Shown here piece by piece: positions 54,867 to 63,665 of a DNA stretch of 64,000 nt. Source of the DNA: Acidobacteriales bacterium 59-55 (GTDB taxonomy: Bacteria > Acidobacteriota > Terriglobia > Terriglobales > Acidobacteriaceae); contig MKSV01000007.1 of NCBI GenBank assembly GCA_001897435.1, forward strand, positions 1,302,001-1,366,000, written 5' to 3'. The notes under the pieces were generated by a model. The model did no database searches, was not told the origin of the DNA, and saw nothing but the letters and a program-made list of their open reading frames with translations. Made by a program: the position numbers and the translations under genes. Numbering within the stretch: the first letter of the stretch is position 1; each line of letters opens with the position of its first letter.

Positions 54867-54907
54867 TCCCACCCATCGCGATGAGACTGCGATGGATGGG
54901 GCACCCG
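54867..54907 (+). repeat. GGGGCACCC-type palindromic repeat upstream of mutS
   Basis: This 41-base element runs TCCCACCCATCGC, GATGAGACT, GCGATGGATGGGGCACCCG; the two ends pair. It is identical to 55600-55640 inside mutS. The 303-base gap around it holds no gene. An in-frame ATG lies inside it, but translation of mutS from there is not supported. Confidence 0.88.
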
Positions 54908-54997
54908 AACACCGAAACCCGGAGATTTTGGGCGAGCCTGGAAAAGACGGATAACGGCAGGCGTGGCGGTGGGTGCGGTATTCTGGCGTTTCTGCTT

Positions 54998-57796
54998 ATG
55001 GCAATCGAAACGACAACGGAGACAACGCTGACACCGGTGATGCGGCAGTACTTTGCGGCGAAGGAGCAGTATCCCGACTGCCTGATGTTTTGCCGGATCG
55101 GGGACTTCTACGAGCTGTTCTATGAGGACGCGATTACCGCATCGCGCGAACTGCAACTGACGCTGACGGCGCGCGACCGGGAGAAGAAGCAGCCCATGTG
55201 CGGCGTTCCTTACCACGCGGCGGAAGGGTACTTTCAGCGGCTGCTGCGCAAAGGGTATCGCATCGCCGTCTGCGAGCAGATGGAGGACCCGAAGCAGACC
55301 AGGACGATTGTGAAGCGGGAGGTGACCCGGGTGCTGACGCCGGGGACGGCGGTCGATCCGGCGCTGGGGGCGGAGCAGAGTAATTATCTGGCCAGCGTTG
55401 CGGTACTCGATAAACGTGTGGGGCTGGCGCTGCTGGATCTCTCGACGGGAGAGTTTCGCGCAACCGAGTTTGCGGGAGCCGAGGGGTGGGCCGATGCAGT
55501 CGATGAATTGGGGCGGGTGAGGCCGGTGGAGTTGCTGTATCCGCAGGGTGGGCTGGCGGGAATGGACGGTCACTCCGGCGGTCGTTCGAGCGGTTTACTT
55601 CCCACCCATCGCGATGAGACTGCGATGGATGGGGCACCCGGAAGCTCGGGGCCGGATGAGACGAAGGAGGTCGAATCGGCGGGGCTGGATGCGATTCGGA
55701 CGAAGACGGCGGTGGAGGATTGGGTGTTTACCGCCGACTATGCGGTGCCGCTGCTGCGGAATCATCTGCGGGTGCAGTCGCTCGACGGGATGGGACTGGG
55801 AGGGCATGAGACGGCGGCGGTGGCGGCGGGGGCGCTACTGCACTACATGCGGGCGACCAAGCAGGGGGGCCTCGAGCATGTGGATGGGCTGCGGTTTTAC
55901 GAGCGGTCGACGTGCCTTGAACTGGATGCGGTGAGTGTAAGAAATCTGGAGCTTGTCGAACCGTTGTTCTCGGGGGAGTCGGCGCAGACGACCTTGTTTT
56001 ATACGCTCGATGCCTGCTCGACGCCGATGGGCAAGCGGTTGCTGCGGGCGACGCTGCTGCGGCCTTCCAATGAATTGACAGAGATTGAAGCGCGGCTGGA
56101 GGCGGTGGGCGAGGCGACGGCGGATTTGCGGCGGCGCGAAGAGCTGCGGCGGTCGATGCATGGGGTGCTCGACCTGGAGCGGCTGCTGGGGCGCGTGGCG
56201 CTCGACTCGGCGGGGCCGAGAGAGGTGATGGCGCTGGCCGGGACGCTGGGATGCCTGCCCGGGATTCAGGCGGCGGTGGGGACGTTCGAGGCGGGGTTGT
56301 GGCGGAGGCTGGGGGGAGTGATTGCCGCTGCGGAAACCCATGTCCCAGAGGCGGGACATGGGGCACCCAATCTTGTGGCTGGGTCTGTGACGGCATTCGA
56401 TGCGATGGAAGATCTGCACGAGATGATCGTGGAGACGATTGCGGAGGAGCCTCCGGCGACGCTGGCCGATGGCGGGGTGATTCGCGCGGGCGTGGATAAG
56501 GAGCTGGACGAGTTGCGCGAGTTGAGCCGGAGCGGGCGGCAGGCGCTGGCGGCGATTGAAGAACGCGAGCGGCAGCGGACGGGGATCGGATCGCTGAAGG
56601 TGCGGTTCAACTCGGTGTTTGGCTACTACCTTGAGGTGACGAAGGCGAACGCGAAGGCGGTTCCGGCGGACTATGAGCGCAAGCAGACGCTGGTCAACGC
56701 GGAACGGTTTACGACTCCTGAGTTGAAGGAGTACGAGACGAAGATTCTGACTGCGCAGGAGCGGTCGGGCGAGATCGAACGCAGATTGTTTGCGGAGCTG
56801 CGGCGGCAGTTGCTGGATGCGGCGAAGCGGATGCGGGAGACAGCGCGGCGGGTAGCTGAGATCGATATGCTGGGGTGCTTTGCGCATCTGGCGGCGTTGC
56901 GCGGATGGGTGAAGCCTGTAGTGGATGCGAGCGGCGTGCTGGAGTTTGTGGGCGCTCGGCATCCCGTGGTGGAGCGGCGGATGGAGGAGTCGGGAGGCGG
57001 GCGGTTTGTGCCGAACTCTGTGCATCTCGATGCCGATGCGGGGCCGGCGGTGCTGCTGATTACGGGGCCGAACATGGGCGGCAAGAGTACTTATCTGCGG
57101 CAGGCGGCGCTGCTGGTGGTGATGGCGCAGTGCGGCTGTTTTGTTCCGGCGGAACGGATGCAGGTGGGACTGGTCGACCGGGTCTATACGCGAATCGGCG
57201 CGAGCGATAACGTGGCGCGGGGGCGGTCGACGTTCATGGTGGAGATGACGGAGACGGCAGCGATTCTGAATACGGCGACGAACCGGTCGCTGGTGCTGCT
57301 CGACGAGATGGGGCGAGGGACGGCGACCTATGACGGGCTTTCGCTGGCCTGGGCTACGGTCGAGCATCTGCACGACAGGATTGGAGCGCGGACGCTGTTT
57401 GCGACGCATTACCACGAGCTAACACTGCTGGCGGAGCAGCTTCAGCGGCTGACGAATCTACGGGTGACGGTGAAGGAGACGCCTTCGGGGATTGTGTTTC
57501 TGCATACAGTGGAGGCAGGGGCGGCGAGCAAGAGTTACGGCATCGAGGTGGCCCGGCTGGCGGGATTGCCGGGGGCGGTGATCTCGCGGGCGCGCGAGGT
57601 GCTGAAGGTGCATGAACGGGCGGAGACGCGGCAGATTCGCGAGGCCGCTCCGGTAACGCCGCAGATGCAGATGACGATGTTTACGCCGCTGTCGCAGAGG
57701 ATTGTGGATAGGCTGGGCGAGGTGGATGTGGATGGTCTGACTCCGCGGGAGGCGCTGAATTTGTTGGCGGAGTTGCAGCGGGAGTTGAAGGGATAA
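54998..57796 (+). CDS. mutS: DNA mismatch repair protein MutS
   Basis: This 932-residue mismatch-recognition ATPase has the mismatch-binding F37-x-E39 (GDFYELFYED), connector and lever domains, Walker A GPNMGGKSTYLRQ (starting near residue 688), the ST-rich FMVEMTETAAIL motif and Walker B LVLLDEMGRGTATYDG. ATG 54998 gives the usual start just before TLTPVMRQYFAAK. Two stretches are foreign-looking: residues 201-214 and 447-457 are encoded by palindromic repeats found elsewhere in the window, in the connector and before the lever/clamp region. The protein is about 50-80 residues longer than the usual MutS. Confidence 0.95.
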   Translation: MAIETTTETTLTPVMRQYFAAKEQYPDCLMFCRIGDFYELFYEDAITASRELQLTLTARDREKKQPMCGVPYHAAEGYFQRLLRKGYRIAVCEQMEDPKQTRTIVKREVTRVLTPGTAVDPALGAEQSNYLASVAVLDKRVGLALLDLSTGEFRATEFAGAEGWADAVDELGRVRPVELLYPQGGLAGMDGHSGGRSSGLLPTHRDETAMDGAPGSSGPDETKEVESAGLDAIRTKTAVEDWVFTADYAVPLLRNHLRVQSLDGMGLGGHETAAVAAGALLHYMRATKQGGLEHVDGLRFYERSTCLELDAVSVRNLELVEPLFSGESAQTTLFYTLDACSTPMGKRLLRATLLRPSNELTEIEARLEAVGEATADLRRREELRRSMHGVLDLERLLGRVALDSAGPREVMALAGTLGCLPGIQAAVGTFEAGLWRRLGGVIAAAETHVPEAGHGAPNLVAGSVTAFDAMEDLHEMIVETIAEEPPATLADGGVIRAGVDKELDELRELSRSGRQALAAIEERERQRTGIGSLKVRFNSVFGYYLEVTKANAKAVPADYERKQTLVNAERFTTPELKEYETKILTAQERSGEIERRLFAELRRQLLDAAKRMRETARRVAEIDMLGCFAHLAALRGWVKPVVDASGVLEFVGARHPVVERRMEESGGGRFVPNSVHLDADAGPAVLLITGPNMGGKSTYLRQAALLVVMAQCGCFVPAERMQVGLVDRVYTRIGASDNVARGRSTFMVEMTETAAILNTATNRSLVLLDEMGRGTATYDGLSLAWATVEHLHDRIGARTLFATHYHELTLLAEQLQRLTNLRVTVKETPSGIVFLHTVEAGAASKSYGIEVARLAGLPGAVISRAREVLKVHERAETRQIREAAPVTPQMQMTMFTPLSQRIVDRLGEVDVDGLTPREALNLLAELQRELKG
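55600..55640 (+). repeat. GGGGCACCC-type palindromic repeat inside mutS (first)
   Basis: This 41-base element is identical to 54867-54907. It is read in frame as PTHRDETAMDGAP within a low-complexity stretch rich in Gly/Ser/Asp. It lies in the MutS connector region, which tolerates length change. Confidence 0.88.
56338..56369 (+). repeat. GGGGCACCC-type palindromic repeat inside mutS (second)
   Basis: The arms CCCATGTCCC and GGGACATGGG enclose AGAGGC, and GCACCCA follows. It is identical over 32 bases to the reverse strand of the tol-pal terminator (22421-22450). In mutS it is read as THVPEAGHGAPN. Confidence 0.88.
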
Positions 57797-57828
57797 GGCT
57801 AGTCTGAAAACAAGCAACCGCAAAGACT

Positions 57829-57886
57829 AAATACAGGGGTCTCTCCGCTGCGGCGGCAAAAGCGCCGCCTTCGGTCGAGATGACGT
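57829..57886 (+). repeat. Dispersed palindromic repeat, family 2 (copy 4)
   Basis: It starts AATACAGGGGTCTCTCCGCTG, has a GCGGC-rich middle palindrome and ends CGGTCGAGATGACG. It is non-coding, between mutS and anmK. Confidence 0.8.
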
Positions 57887-57912
57887 TATTTAGGTGGGTT
57901 CAGGGTTGATGG

Positions 57913-59109
57913 ATGGTGACGATGGCTAAGTCGATGGTCGTGGCGGGGGTGATGAGCGGGACTTCGGCGGATGGGGTCGATGTGGCGCTCTGCCGGGTCG
58001 CTCCGGCGCTGGACGAGGGCGGAACGCCAAGGGTAAAGCTGCTGGGCCATGCGGGGTTTAAGTATTCGAAGGCTGTGCGGGCGGCGGTGCTGGCGGCGAT
58101 GGATGCGAAGGCGATCCCGGTCGCGGAGCTGTCGCGGTTGAACTGGCGGCTGGGGGAGATCTATGCCGATTGCGTGGAGAAGGCGGCGGCGAATTTCGGG
58201 GTAAAGGTGGGACTGGTGGGGTGTCATGGGCAGACGGTCTATCACCAGGGGGCGGCTGCTCGATTTTTAGGCAGCGATGTGCGCTGTACCTGGCAGATGG
58301 GGGAGCCCTCCGTCGTCGCAGAACGCTTGCGGGTTCCGGTGGTGAGCGACTTTCGTCCGGCAGATATGGCTGCGGGCGGGCAGGGTGCGCCGCTGGTGCC
58401 GATGCTCGATTATGCGATGTTCCGGTCGGCGAGGGTGAATAGGGTGTTGCAGAACCTGGGGGGCATCGGAAATCTGACGGCGATTCCGGCGGGGGCCGGG
58501 GTGGATGGCGTGATGGCCTTCGATACCGGACCGGGAAATATGGTGATCGACGGCTCTATGGCGCGGCTGTACAACCGCGGCTTCGATCGCGGGGGTGCGG
58601 TGGCTCGGCGCGGGCGCGTGATTTCGGCTGTGGTGGCGCGGGTTCTGGAGGGCGGGTACTTCTCTGCCCTGCCGCCGAAGAGCTGCGGACGAGAGGAGTT
58701 TGGGGCGGGGTTTGTTGCGGAATTTATTGAGCGATGCAGGAAGGCGGGAGCAAAGGATGCCGATGTGGTGGCGACGGCGACGGCTTTGACGGCGGAGTCG
58801 GTGGTGGAGGGGTATCGGAGGTTTGTGTGGGCGCATCTGGGGAGCGCCGCTCCGCTGGCGAAGACGGAGTTTGTGGTGGCGGGGGGCGGAACGAAGAACG
58901 CCGCGTTGATGGGGATGCTGCGCGAGGGGCTGGAACCGCTGGGGGTGAAGGTCCGATTGATGGAGGAGTTGGGGGTTCCGGCGCAGGCGAAGGAGGGAGT
59001 GGCGTTTGCGCTACTGGCGTGGCTGACGTGGTTTGGACTGCCGGGGAATGTTCCGAGCGCTACGGGTGCGCGGCGTGTGGTGGTACTGGGGAAGGTGACG
59101 CACGGATGA
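57913..59109 (+). CDS. anmK: Anhydro-N-acetylmuramic acid kinase
   Basis: This 398-residue sugar kinase recycles cell-wall 1,6-anhydro-MurNAc. The family start GVMSGTSADGVDVALC (ATP phosphate site), CHGQTVYHQG, the NLGGIGNLTAIP motif and FDTGPGNMVIDG are all visible. A second ATG at 57922 would remove three residues. It follows mutS by 116 bases that hold a family 2 repeat. Confidence 0.94.
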   Translation: MVTMAKSMVVAGVMSGTSADGVDVALCRVAPALDEGGTPRVKLLGHAGFKYSKAVRAAVLAAMDAKAIPVAELSRLNWRLGEIYADCVEKAAANFGVKVGLVGCHGQTVYHQGAAARFLGSDVRCTWQMGEPSVVAERLRVPVVSDFRPADMAAGGQGAPLVPMLDYAMFRSARVNRVLQNLGGIGNLTAIPAGAGVDGVMAFDTGPGNMVIDGSMARLYNRGFDRGGAVARRGRVISAVVARVLEGGYFSALPPKSCGREEFGAGFVAEFIERCRKAGAKDADVVATATALTAESVVEGYRRFVWAHLGSAAPLAKTEFVVAGGGTKNAALMGMLREGLEPLGVKVRLMEELGVPAQAKEGVAFALLAWLTWFGLPGNVPSATGARRVVVLGKVTHG

Positions 59110-59155
59110 GCGATGCGGCCGGGCGGAGGAATGCGGTTCGCGCTGTTGCGCGAAT

Positions 59156-59195
59156 GCCCACCCATGCGATGAGGCCGCATGAATGGGGCACCCGG
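59156..59195 (+). repeat. GGGGCACCC-type palindromic repeat, after anmK
   Basis: The left arm CCCACCCATGCG, middle ATGAGGCC and right arm GCATGAATGGGGCACCCGG form a variant of the 54867 element. It is non-coding. A family 2 element follows 50 bases later. Confidence 0.82.
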
Positions 59196-59219
59196 CTGTG
59201 GTGCTGGGGAAAGTCAGCC

Positions 59220-60851
59220 ATGGTTGAAAACGAGGAAAGAGCGAGATACAGGGGTTTCTCCACTCCGCTTCGCTCCGGTCGAAATGACGTTTGTTTCAGG
59301 CAGCGACAATACCTGCTTCTTATTGCCGCGATCATGTGTTGCGTTTGTCTGTGGGGGTGCAAAGGGCGAGTGGAAGCGCCGGGGACGGTGGTGATGATTA
59401 TTGAGAGCAGCCCCAATAATCTTGATCTGCGGCAGGGGACGGATGCGCAGTCGGAACGGATTGGGGGGCTGATCTTCGATGCTCTGGTGCGGAAAGATGA
59501 GCACTACAATTTGCAGCCGTGGCTGGCTACGAGTTGGGAGCAGCCGGATGCCTTGACGTGGGTCTTTCATCTCCGCGACGGAGTACGGTTTCAGGATGGA
59601 AGGCCGCTGACGGCGGAGGATGTGGCCTACACGATCAACAGCCTGATCGACGGGACTCTCATCTCGGCGAAGAGCGGCAACTTTGCCTCGGTGGCGAGGG
59701 CGGAGGCGCGGGATCGGCTGACCGTGGTCGTGCACATGAAGCGGCCGGACGAGAGCCTGCTGTTCAACGTGAGCGATGGCCTGTTCGGCGTGGTGCCGAA
59801 GGGGGCGGGGAAAGACTTCGGACTGCATCCGGTGGGCAGCGGGCCGTTCCGGTTCGTGAGCGCGGTGCAGGACAAGGATGTGATTCTGGAGCGGAATCCG
59901 GATTACTGGGTGAAATCTCCCGAGCCTCCGGCGGGTGCGCACAGGATTGAGCGGGTGCGGTTCGAGGTGGTGCCGGACACGATTACAAGCGCGCTGGAGT
60001 TGCAGAAGGGCTCGGCGGACATGGCCAGCAACGTGGTGACGCTGGACATGGTGCACGAGTTGGAGCGCAATCCGAACCTGAAGGTCGAGACCGGGCAGGG
60101 GTCGCCGGTATTTTACCTGACGTTCAACGTCACCGATCCTCTGCTCAAGGACAGGCGCGTGCGGCAGGCGGTGGCCTGCGCGATGGATCGGCAGACGATC
60201 ATCCGCGCGCTGTGGCGGGGGCAGGCGAAGATCGCCAATACGCTGCTTCCGCTGGGGCATTGGGCGGCGGCGACGGATGCGGAGATGGCGCAGTATCCGC
60301 ATGATGTGGTGCGGGCCGAACGATTGCTCGACGAGGCCGGCTTCCCTGCCGGTAAGGATGGGGTGCGCCTGACGTTGACGTTGAAGACGAGCACGGACGA
60401 GTCGACGCGGCTGATGGCGATGGTGCTGCAACAGCAACTGCGGGCGGCGGGGATTCGGCTGAATATACGGTCGGCGGAGTTTGGGACCTTCTATGCCGAT
60501 GTGACCCATGGGGCCTTTCAGATGTATGGACTCAAGTGGATCGGCAGCAATGAAGCGCCGGACATCTTCCGTTATGCGTATGGCTCGGAGAGCTTTCCGC
60601 CGAGGGGAGGCAACCGGGGACGGTACTCGAATCCGAAGGTCGATGCGCTGTTGAAGGAGGCCTCGGAGGAGACCGACCAGGGGAAGCGGCGGGCGGCCTA
60701 CATCGAGGTGCAGAAGATTCTGGCCGAAGACCTGCCGGGGATTCCGCTCTGGTATCCGAACAATGAGGTGGTGCATACGCGGCGGGTTGGAGGGATTCGG
60801 CAGCGGGGATCAGGGAGCTTTGATTTTCTGCGGGATGCGTGGGTGCGGTAG
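59220..60851 (+). CDS. ABC-transporter peptide-type substrate-binding lipoprotein
   Basis: This protein of about 543 residues belongs to family 5 solute-binding proteins (OppA/DppA type): SSPNNLDLRQGTDAQSERIG, LATSWEQPDALTWVFHLRDG, GRPLTAEDVAYTI, GSGPFRFV and a late YSNPKVDALLKEA. The lipobox LWGC follows a hydrophobic YLLLIAAIMCCVC. ATG 59220 is the nearest start that gives a full signal; its first 23 codons then include a family 2 repeat (59246-59289: RYRGFSTPLRSGRND). No permease genes follow, so it is an orphan in this window. The start remains uncertain. Confidence 0.85.
   Translation: MVENEERARYRGFSTPLRSGRNDVCFRQRQYLLLIAAIMCCVCLWGCKGRVEAPGTVVMIIESSPNNLDLRQGTDAQSERIGGLIFDALVRKDEHYNLQPWLATSWEQPDALTWVFHLRDGVRFQDGRPLTAEDVAYTINSLIDGTLISAKSGNFASVARAEARDRLTVVVHMKRPDESLLFNVSDGLFGVVPKGAGKDFGLHPVGSGPFRFVSAVQDKDVILERNPDYWVKSPEPPAGAHRIERVRFEVVPDTITSALELQKGSADMASNVVTLDMVHELERNPNLKVETGQGSPVFYLTFNVTDPLLKDRRVRQAVACAMDRQTIIRALWRGQAKIANTLLPLGHWAAATDAEMAQYPHDVVRAERLLDEAGFPAGKDGVRLTLTLKTSTDESTRLMAMVLQQQLRAAGIRLNIRSAEFGTFYADVTHGAFQMYGLKWIGSNEAPDIFRYAYGSESFPPRGGNRGRYSNPKVDALLKEASEETDQGKRRAAYIEVQKILAEDLPGIPLWYPNNEVVHTRRVGGIRQRGSGSFDFLRDAWVR
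59246..59289 (+). repeat. Dispersed palindromic repeat, family 2 (copy 5), probably within a coding region
   Basis: It starts ATACAGGGGTTTCTCCACTC, has a GCTTCGC middle and ends CGGTCGAAATGACG. It lies between the likely start codon of the binding lipoprotein and its signal peptide core, so it is read as protein if ATG 59220 is used. Confidence 0.8.
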
Positions 60852-60879
60852 GGATCGGCCGAAGTTGTTGGCACAATTT

Positions 60880-60895
60880 TGCATAATTTTATGCA
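60880..60895. promoter_or_regulatory. Inverted repeat upstream of the PEP-CTERM gene
   Basis: The palindrome TGCATAA-TT-TTATGCA lies in an AT-rich patch about 120 bases before the PEP-CTERM start, in a 164-base gap. It could be an operator; no regulator gene is next to it. Confidence 0.5.
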
Positions 60896-61015
60896 TATGT
60901 TTGCGGAGATCTATGGCTGCAACGATGCGAAGCGCCGTGGTAGCGCGGGGTTCTATTGGCTATCTACGTGCCTGAATGCACATGCTTGAATCCTTTCCCA
61001 GGAGCATTGATTCTG

Positions 61016-61693
61016 ATGAGCTTCGACTTCAAACGGATTGCCATTCTGACTTCCTGCGCCTTTGCGATGGTCGTATTGCCTGGTGCGCGAGTCTTTGCGG
61101 ACACCTATTCCGTGAGAGAGGTCGCGTATACCCAGGATGAGATCTTTGCGGGCGGGGACGACTTCGGGAACTACACCATCAATATCTCCAATCGGATGTT
61201 GAACAATCCGCAGTTTGACTGCGGCGGCATGGTAAACCCGATGTCCTGCTACGAGACTCACTACATCAACAGTTCAATCCCGGTGTTTACGACGGAACCA
61301 CCTCTTCTCTGGAACGACCCTCATCCGATTGCCGGATCGGATTCATGTGCGCTGAATGCGGGATCAGGATTCCACCCCTATCGTATTTTTTGCGGCAACG
61401 GCCATATGATCTTCGCCGGAAGCTTCGACCTGCCGGACGGAAGCTATCTCCGCGGGATATGGGTGGGATCGAACCCGGACCTGTATGCGGATTATTTAGG
61501 CGACAGGTCTATCGATGGCGGCTTCATGACACCAAACGGGAACGCTTATTTTGTCGATGGCCTTCGCAACAGCCTGGATGTAGCTCTGAACCTGTCCGCC
61601 ACGCCGGTTCCCGAGCCGGGCACGCTGGTGTTGCTGGGGACAGGGGCGCTGTCTCTGCTGGGGATCGCTCGCAGGAGATTTGCCCGGGGCTGA
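61016..61693 (+). CDS. PEP-CTERM sorted secreted protein
   Basis: This 226-residue protein has a signal peptide (ending near ARVFAD), a beta-rich body with four cysteines and the exosortase tail VPEPGTLVLLGTGALSLLG followed by a basic end. PEP-CTERM proteins are cut and exported by exosortase, often with exopolysaccharide genes; no exosortase is in this window. ATG 61016 has an AGGAG element 11 bases upstream; a longer TTG start would add 20 residues with no signal character. Confidence 0.85.
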   Translation: MSFDFKRIAILTSCAFAMVVLPGARVFADTYSVREVAYTQDEIFAGGDDFGNYTINISNRMLNNPQFDCGGMVNPMSCYETHYINSSIPVFTTEPPLLWNDPHPIAGSDSCALNAGSGFHPYRIFCGNGHMIFAGSFDLPDGSYLRGIWVGSNPDLYADYLGDRSIDGGFMTPNGNAYFVDGLRNSLDVALNLSATPVPEPGTLVLLGTGALSLLGIARRRFARG

Positions 61694-61830
61694 TACGGTA
61701 AATCGACAGGTCTCCCTCTTGGATTTCCTCCGCATAGTGGGCTATCCGGACATAACATCCTTTGAGTAAAGTTGAGGGGAGCCAGGCTTTGCGCCGCTCA
61801 CGAGTACTGAATGGATGGGGGTCTTAGAAG

Positions 61831-62100
61831 ATGTGCCGAAATATCAAAATGCTTTTCAATTTCGATCCTCCCGTCACCGCAGACGAGATTCGAGATGCTT
61901 CGCTCCAATTCGTTAGAAAGATTAGCGGCTTCAACAAACCGTCAAAGGCAAACGAAAAAGCGTTCACGGCTGCAATTGATGCAATTGCTGAAATTTCGAC
62001 TCAGCTACTTTGTTCCCTCGAAACAAATGCACCTCCAAAGAATCGAGAAGAAGAAGCGGCAAAAGCCAAAGCTCGCAGCGCGGAGAGATTTTCAGTTTAA
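61831..62100 (+). CDS. DUF2277-family small protein
   Basis: This 89-residue protein has the DUF2277 pattern MCRNIKMLFNFDPPVTADEI, then LQFVRKISGFNKPSKANEKA and a C-terminal NAPPKNREEEAAKAKARSA. The family is common and its function unknown. The gene has clearly lower GC than its neighbours. Confidence 0.88.
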   Translation: MCRNIKMLFNFDPPVTADEIRDASLQFVRKISGFNKPSKANEKAFTAAIDAIAEISTQLLCSLETNAPPKNREEEAAKAKARSAERFSV

Positions 62101-62158
62101 GAATGCAGGGCACTTCCGGTTAGTTAAAGGGTATCCCCGAAGTCATACTCCGTATTCA

Positions 62159-62186
62159 GCATAAGGCCGCCATGAAGGCCTTATGC
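62159..62186. terminator. Perfect 10-bp hairpin between convergent genes
   Basis: The arms GCATAAGGCC and GGCCTTATGC enclose an 8-base loop between DUF2277 (plus) and the GH28 gene (minus). There is no T-run beyond it, so it is a possible weak bidirectional terminator. Confidence 0.6.
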
Positions 62187-62232
62187 ACGCTGACCTGAAG
62201 TGAATTCATCATCATGCTTGTACCGGCCGGAC

Positions 62233-63519
62233 TTAAACGGAGTAGGGCTTTCCGTTGACGATGACGTTTTCCAGCTTGAGGTTGGTGACGCCGGAGGTGT
62301 TGAGCTTGTCGTTCTTGATGGTGACGTCAAAATCTTTCAGGAGGACGTCGCTGATCTCGGTCTGGCCGGGGTTGGGCTTGATGGTGCCGAAGGAGTTGAA
62401 CGTGCCCTTGATGCCGATGATCTTCAGGTTTTTGACGATGGATTTGGGCGGCGCCATGCCCTGGAGATCGAAGTACTGCGACCAGGGCGCCATGTTGATG
62501 ATGCTGCTCGCGGGGCCTTCGGAGGTGATGTTGCGAAAGGTGATGTCCTCGTAGTGCTGGGGAGTGTCGGGGCGCAGCTTGAGGGTTGCGATGCGGACGC
62601 GGCCGGCGATCTTGCAGTCCTCGGCGATGACGTCTCGAACAATGGTGGCTTCGCTGCCGCAGGTGAGAACGCCGCCGCCGCGCTTGAAGGTGCAGTTGCG
62701 GACGCGGATGCGCTCGACCGGAGGGCTGTCCTTGTCCTGCATGGCGCGCGGCCCCTTGGAGCCTTTGCAGGCAATGCAGTCGTCGGTGACTGAGAAGACG
62801 CAGCCGTCGACGGTGACGTCGCGGGAGCTGTCGATATCGATGCCGTCGGTGCTGGGAGCCTGCCTGTAGTCGTCCGGCACCTGGAAGTGGACGTTGCGCA
62901 CGAGAACCCCGTCGTTGTTATAGAGATGACAGTTCCAGAACTGGGAGTCCTTGAAGGTGATGCCTTCGATCCTGACATCTTTCGAGCCTTCGATGAGTGC
63001 CAGACGGGCGCGCGGCAGGCCGGTGTTCGCAAAGTTTCTGTCTTTGGCTCGCCCTTTCCAGAACGCCTCCCAGACAGGCATGCCGGCACCGTCGAGGATG
63101 CCTTCGCCGGTAAGCTGGAATCCGTGGCAATTCTTCGCATTGATGAAGGCGGGGGTGAAGTGCTCCAGGAAGTGGCCTTCGATGCGCGTGCGCTGCGCGG
63201 GGAAGTTCGAGAGGTCGGTGGAACACTTGAGGACGGCACCCTCGGTCAGGCGAAGATGGACCTTCGGTTTGAAGAAGAGAGCGCCGGAGACGAAGACGCC
63301 TTTGGGCACGACGACTGTACCGCCGCCCCTGGCGGCAAGCTGATCGATGGCGGCCTGGATAGCCTTTGTGTTGACGGTGGAGTCGTCGGCGACCGCGCCG
63401 GATTTGGTAATAAGAAGTTCATGAGTGGACGCGGCGAAGGCTTTCGCAGCGAGCGGCCACAGAGAAGCCGAGGCGATGAGGGAGTTAAAGCGGCGGCGGG
63501 AGTAGAGCTCGATAGACAT
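62233..63519 (-). CDS. GH28-family polygalacturonase-like protein, Tat-exported
   Basis: This 428-residue right-handed beta-helix has a twin-arginine signal (YSRRRFNSLIASASLWPLAA). The domain start is ITKSGAVADDSTVNTKAIQA. The GH28 acid residues are present in STDGIDID and TDDCIACK. The usual GHG motif is replaced by RGGGVLTCGSE, without its histidine, and the RIK-type segment is altered. Substrate binding may therefore differ from classical pectinase. ATG 63519 has an AAGGA site 7 bases upstream. Confidence 0.85.
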   Translation of the reverse strand: MSIELYSRRRFNSLIASASLWPLAAKAFAASTHELLITKSGAVADDSTVNTKAIQAAIDQLAARGGGTVVVPKGVFVSGALFFKPKVHLRLTEGAVLKCSTDLSNFPAQRTRIEGHFLEHFTPAFINAKNCHGFQLTGEGILDGAGMPVWEAFWKGRAKDRNFANTGLPRARLALIEGSKDVRIEGITFKDSQFWNCHLYNNDGVLVRNVHFQVPDDYRQAPSTDGIDIDSSRDVTVDGCVFSVTDDCIACKGSKGPRAMQDKDSPPVERIRVRNCTFKRGGGVLTCGSEATIVRDVIAEDCKIAGRVRIATLKLRPDTPQHYEDITFRNITSEGPASSIINMAPWSQYFDLQGMAPPKSIVKNLKIIGIKGTFNSFGTIKPNPGQTEISDVLLKDFDVTIKNDKLNTSGVTNLKLENVIVNGKPYSV

Positions 63520-63665
63520 CAGCAGATCCTTAGGATAGTGGTCAGGGCCGAATGATCCAGGACCCGACTCCTGATCATCCGTTGCCGAGAGGTTTCTTGT
63601 CCAATACGAGTACAAATTGGAGGGTTTTGCCTGGCAAAGGCCTCTCAGCGCCTCCATCAATTCTT

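Noticed and set aside
54881-54997. Upstream extension of mutS starting inside the palindromic repeat
   Set aside because: The added 39 residues (MRLRWMGHPNTE and on) do not match MutS, and the standard start at 54998 gives the expected N-terminus.
58734-59219. Long upstream extension of the ABC binding protein through the end of anmK
   Set aside because: It runs in another frame through anmK and is Gly/Arg-rich; it holds no signal peptide.
59214-60776. 520-codon minus-strand frame opposite the ABC binding protein
   Set aside because: It is Arg/His/Pro-rich antisense of a well-recognised family 5 binding protein.
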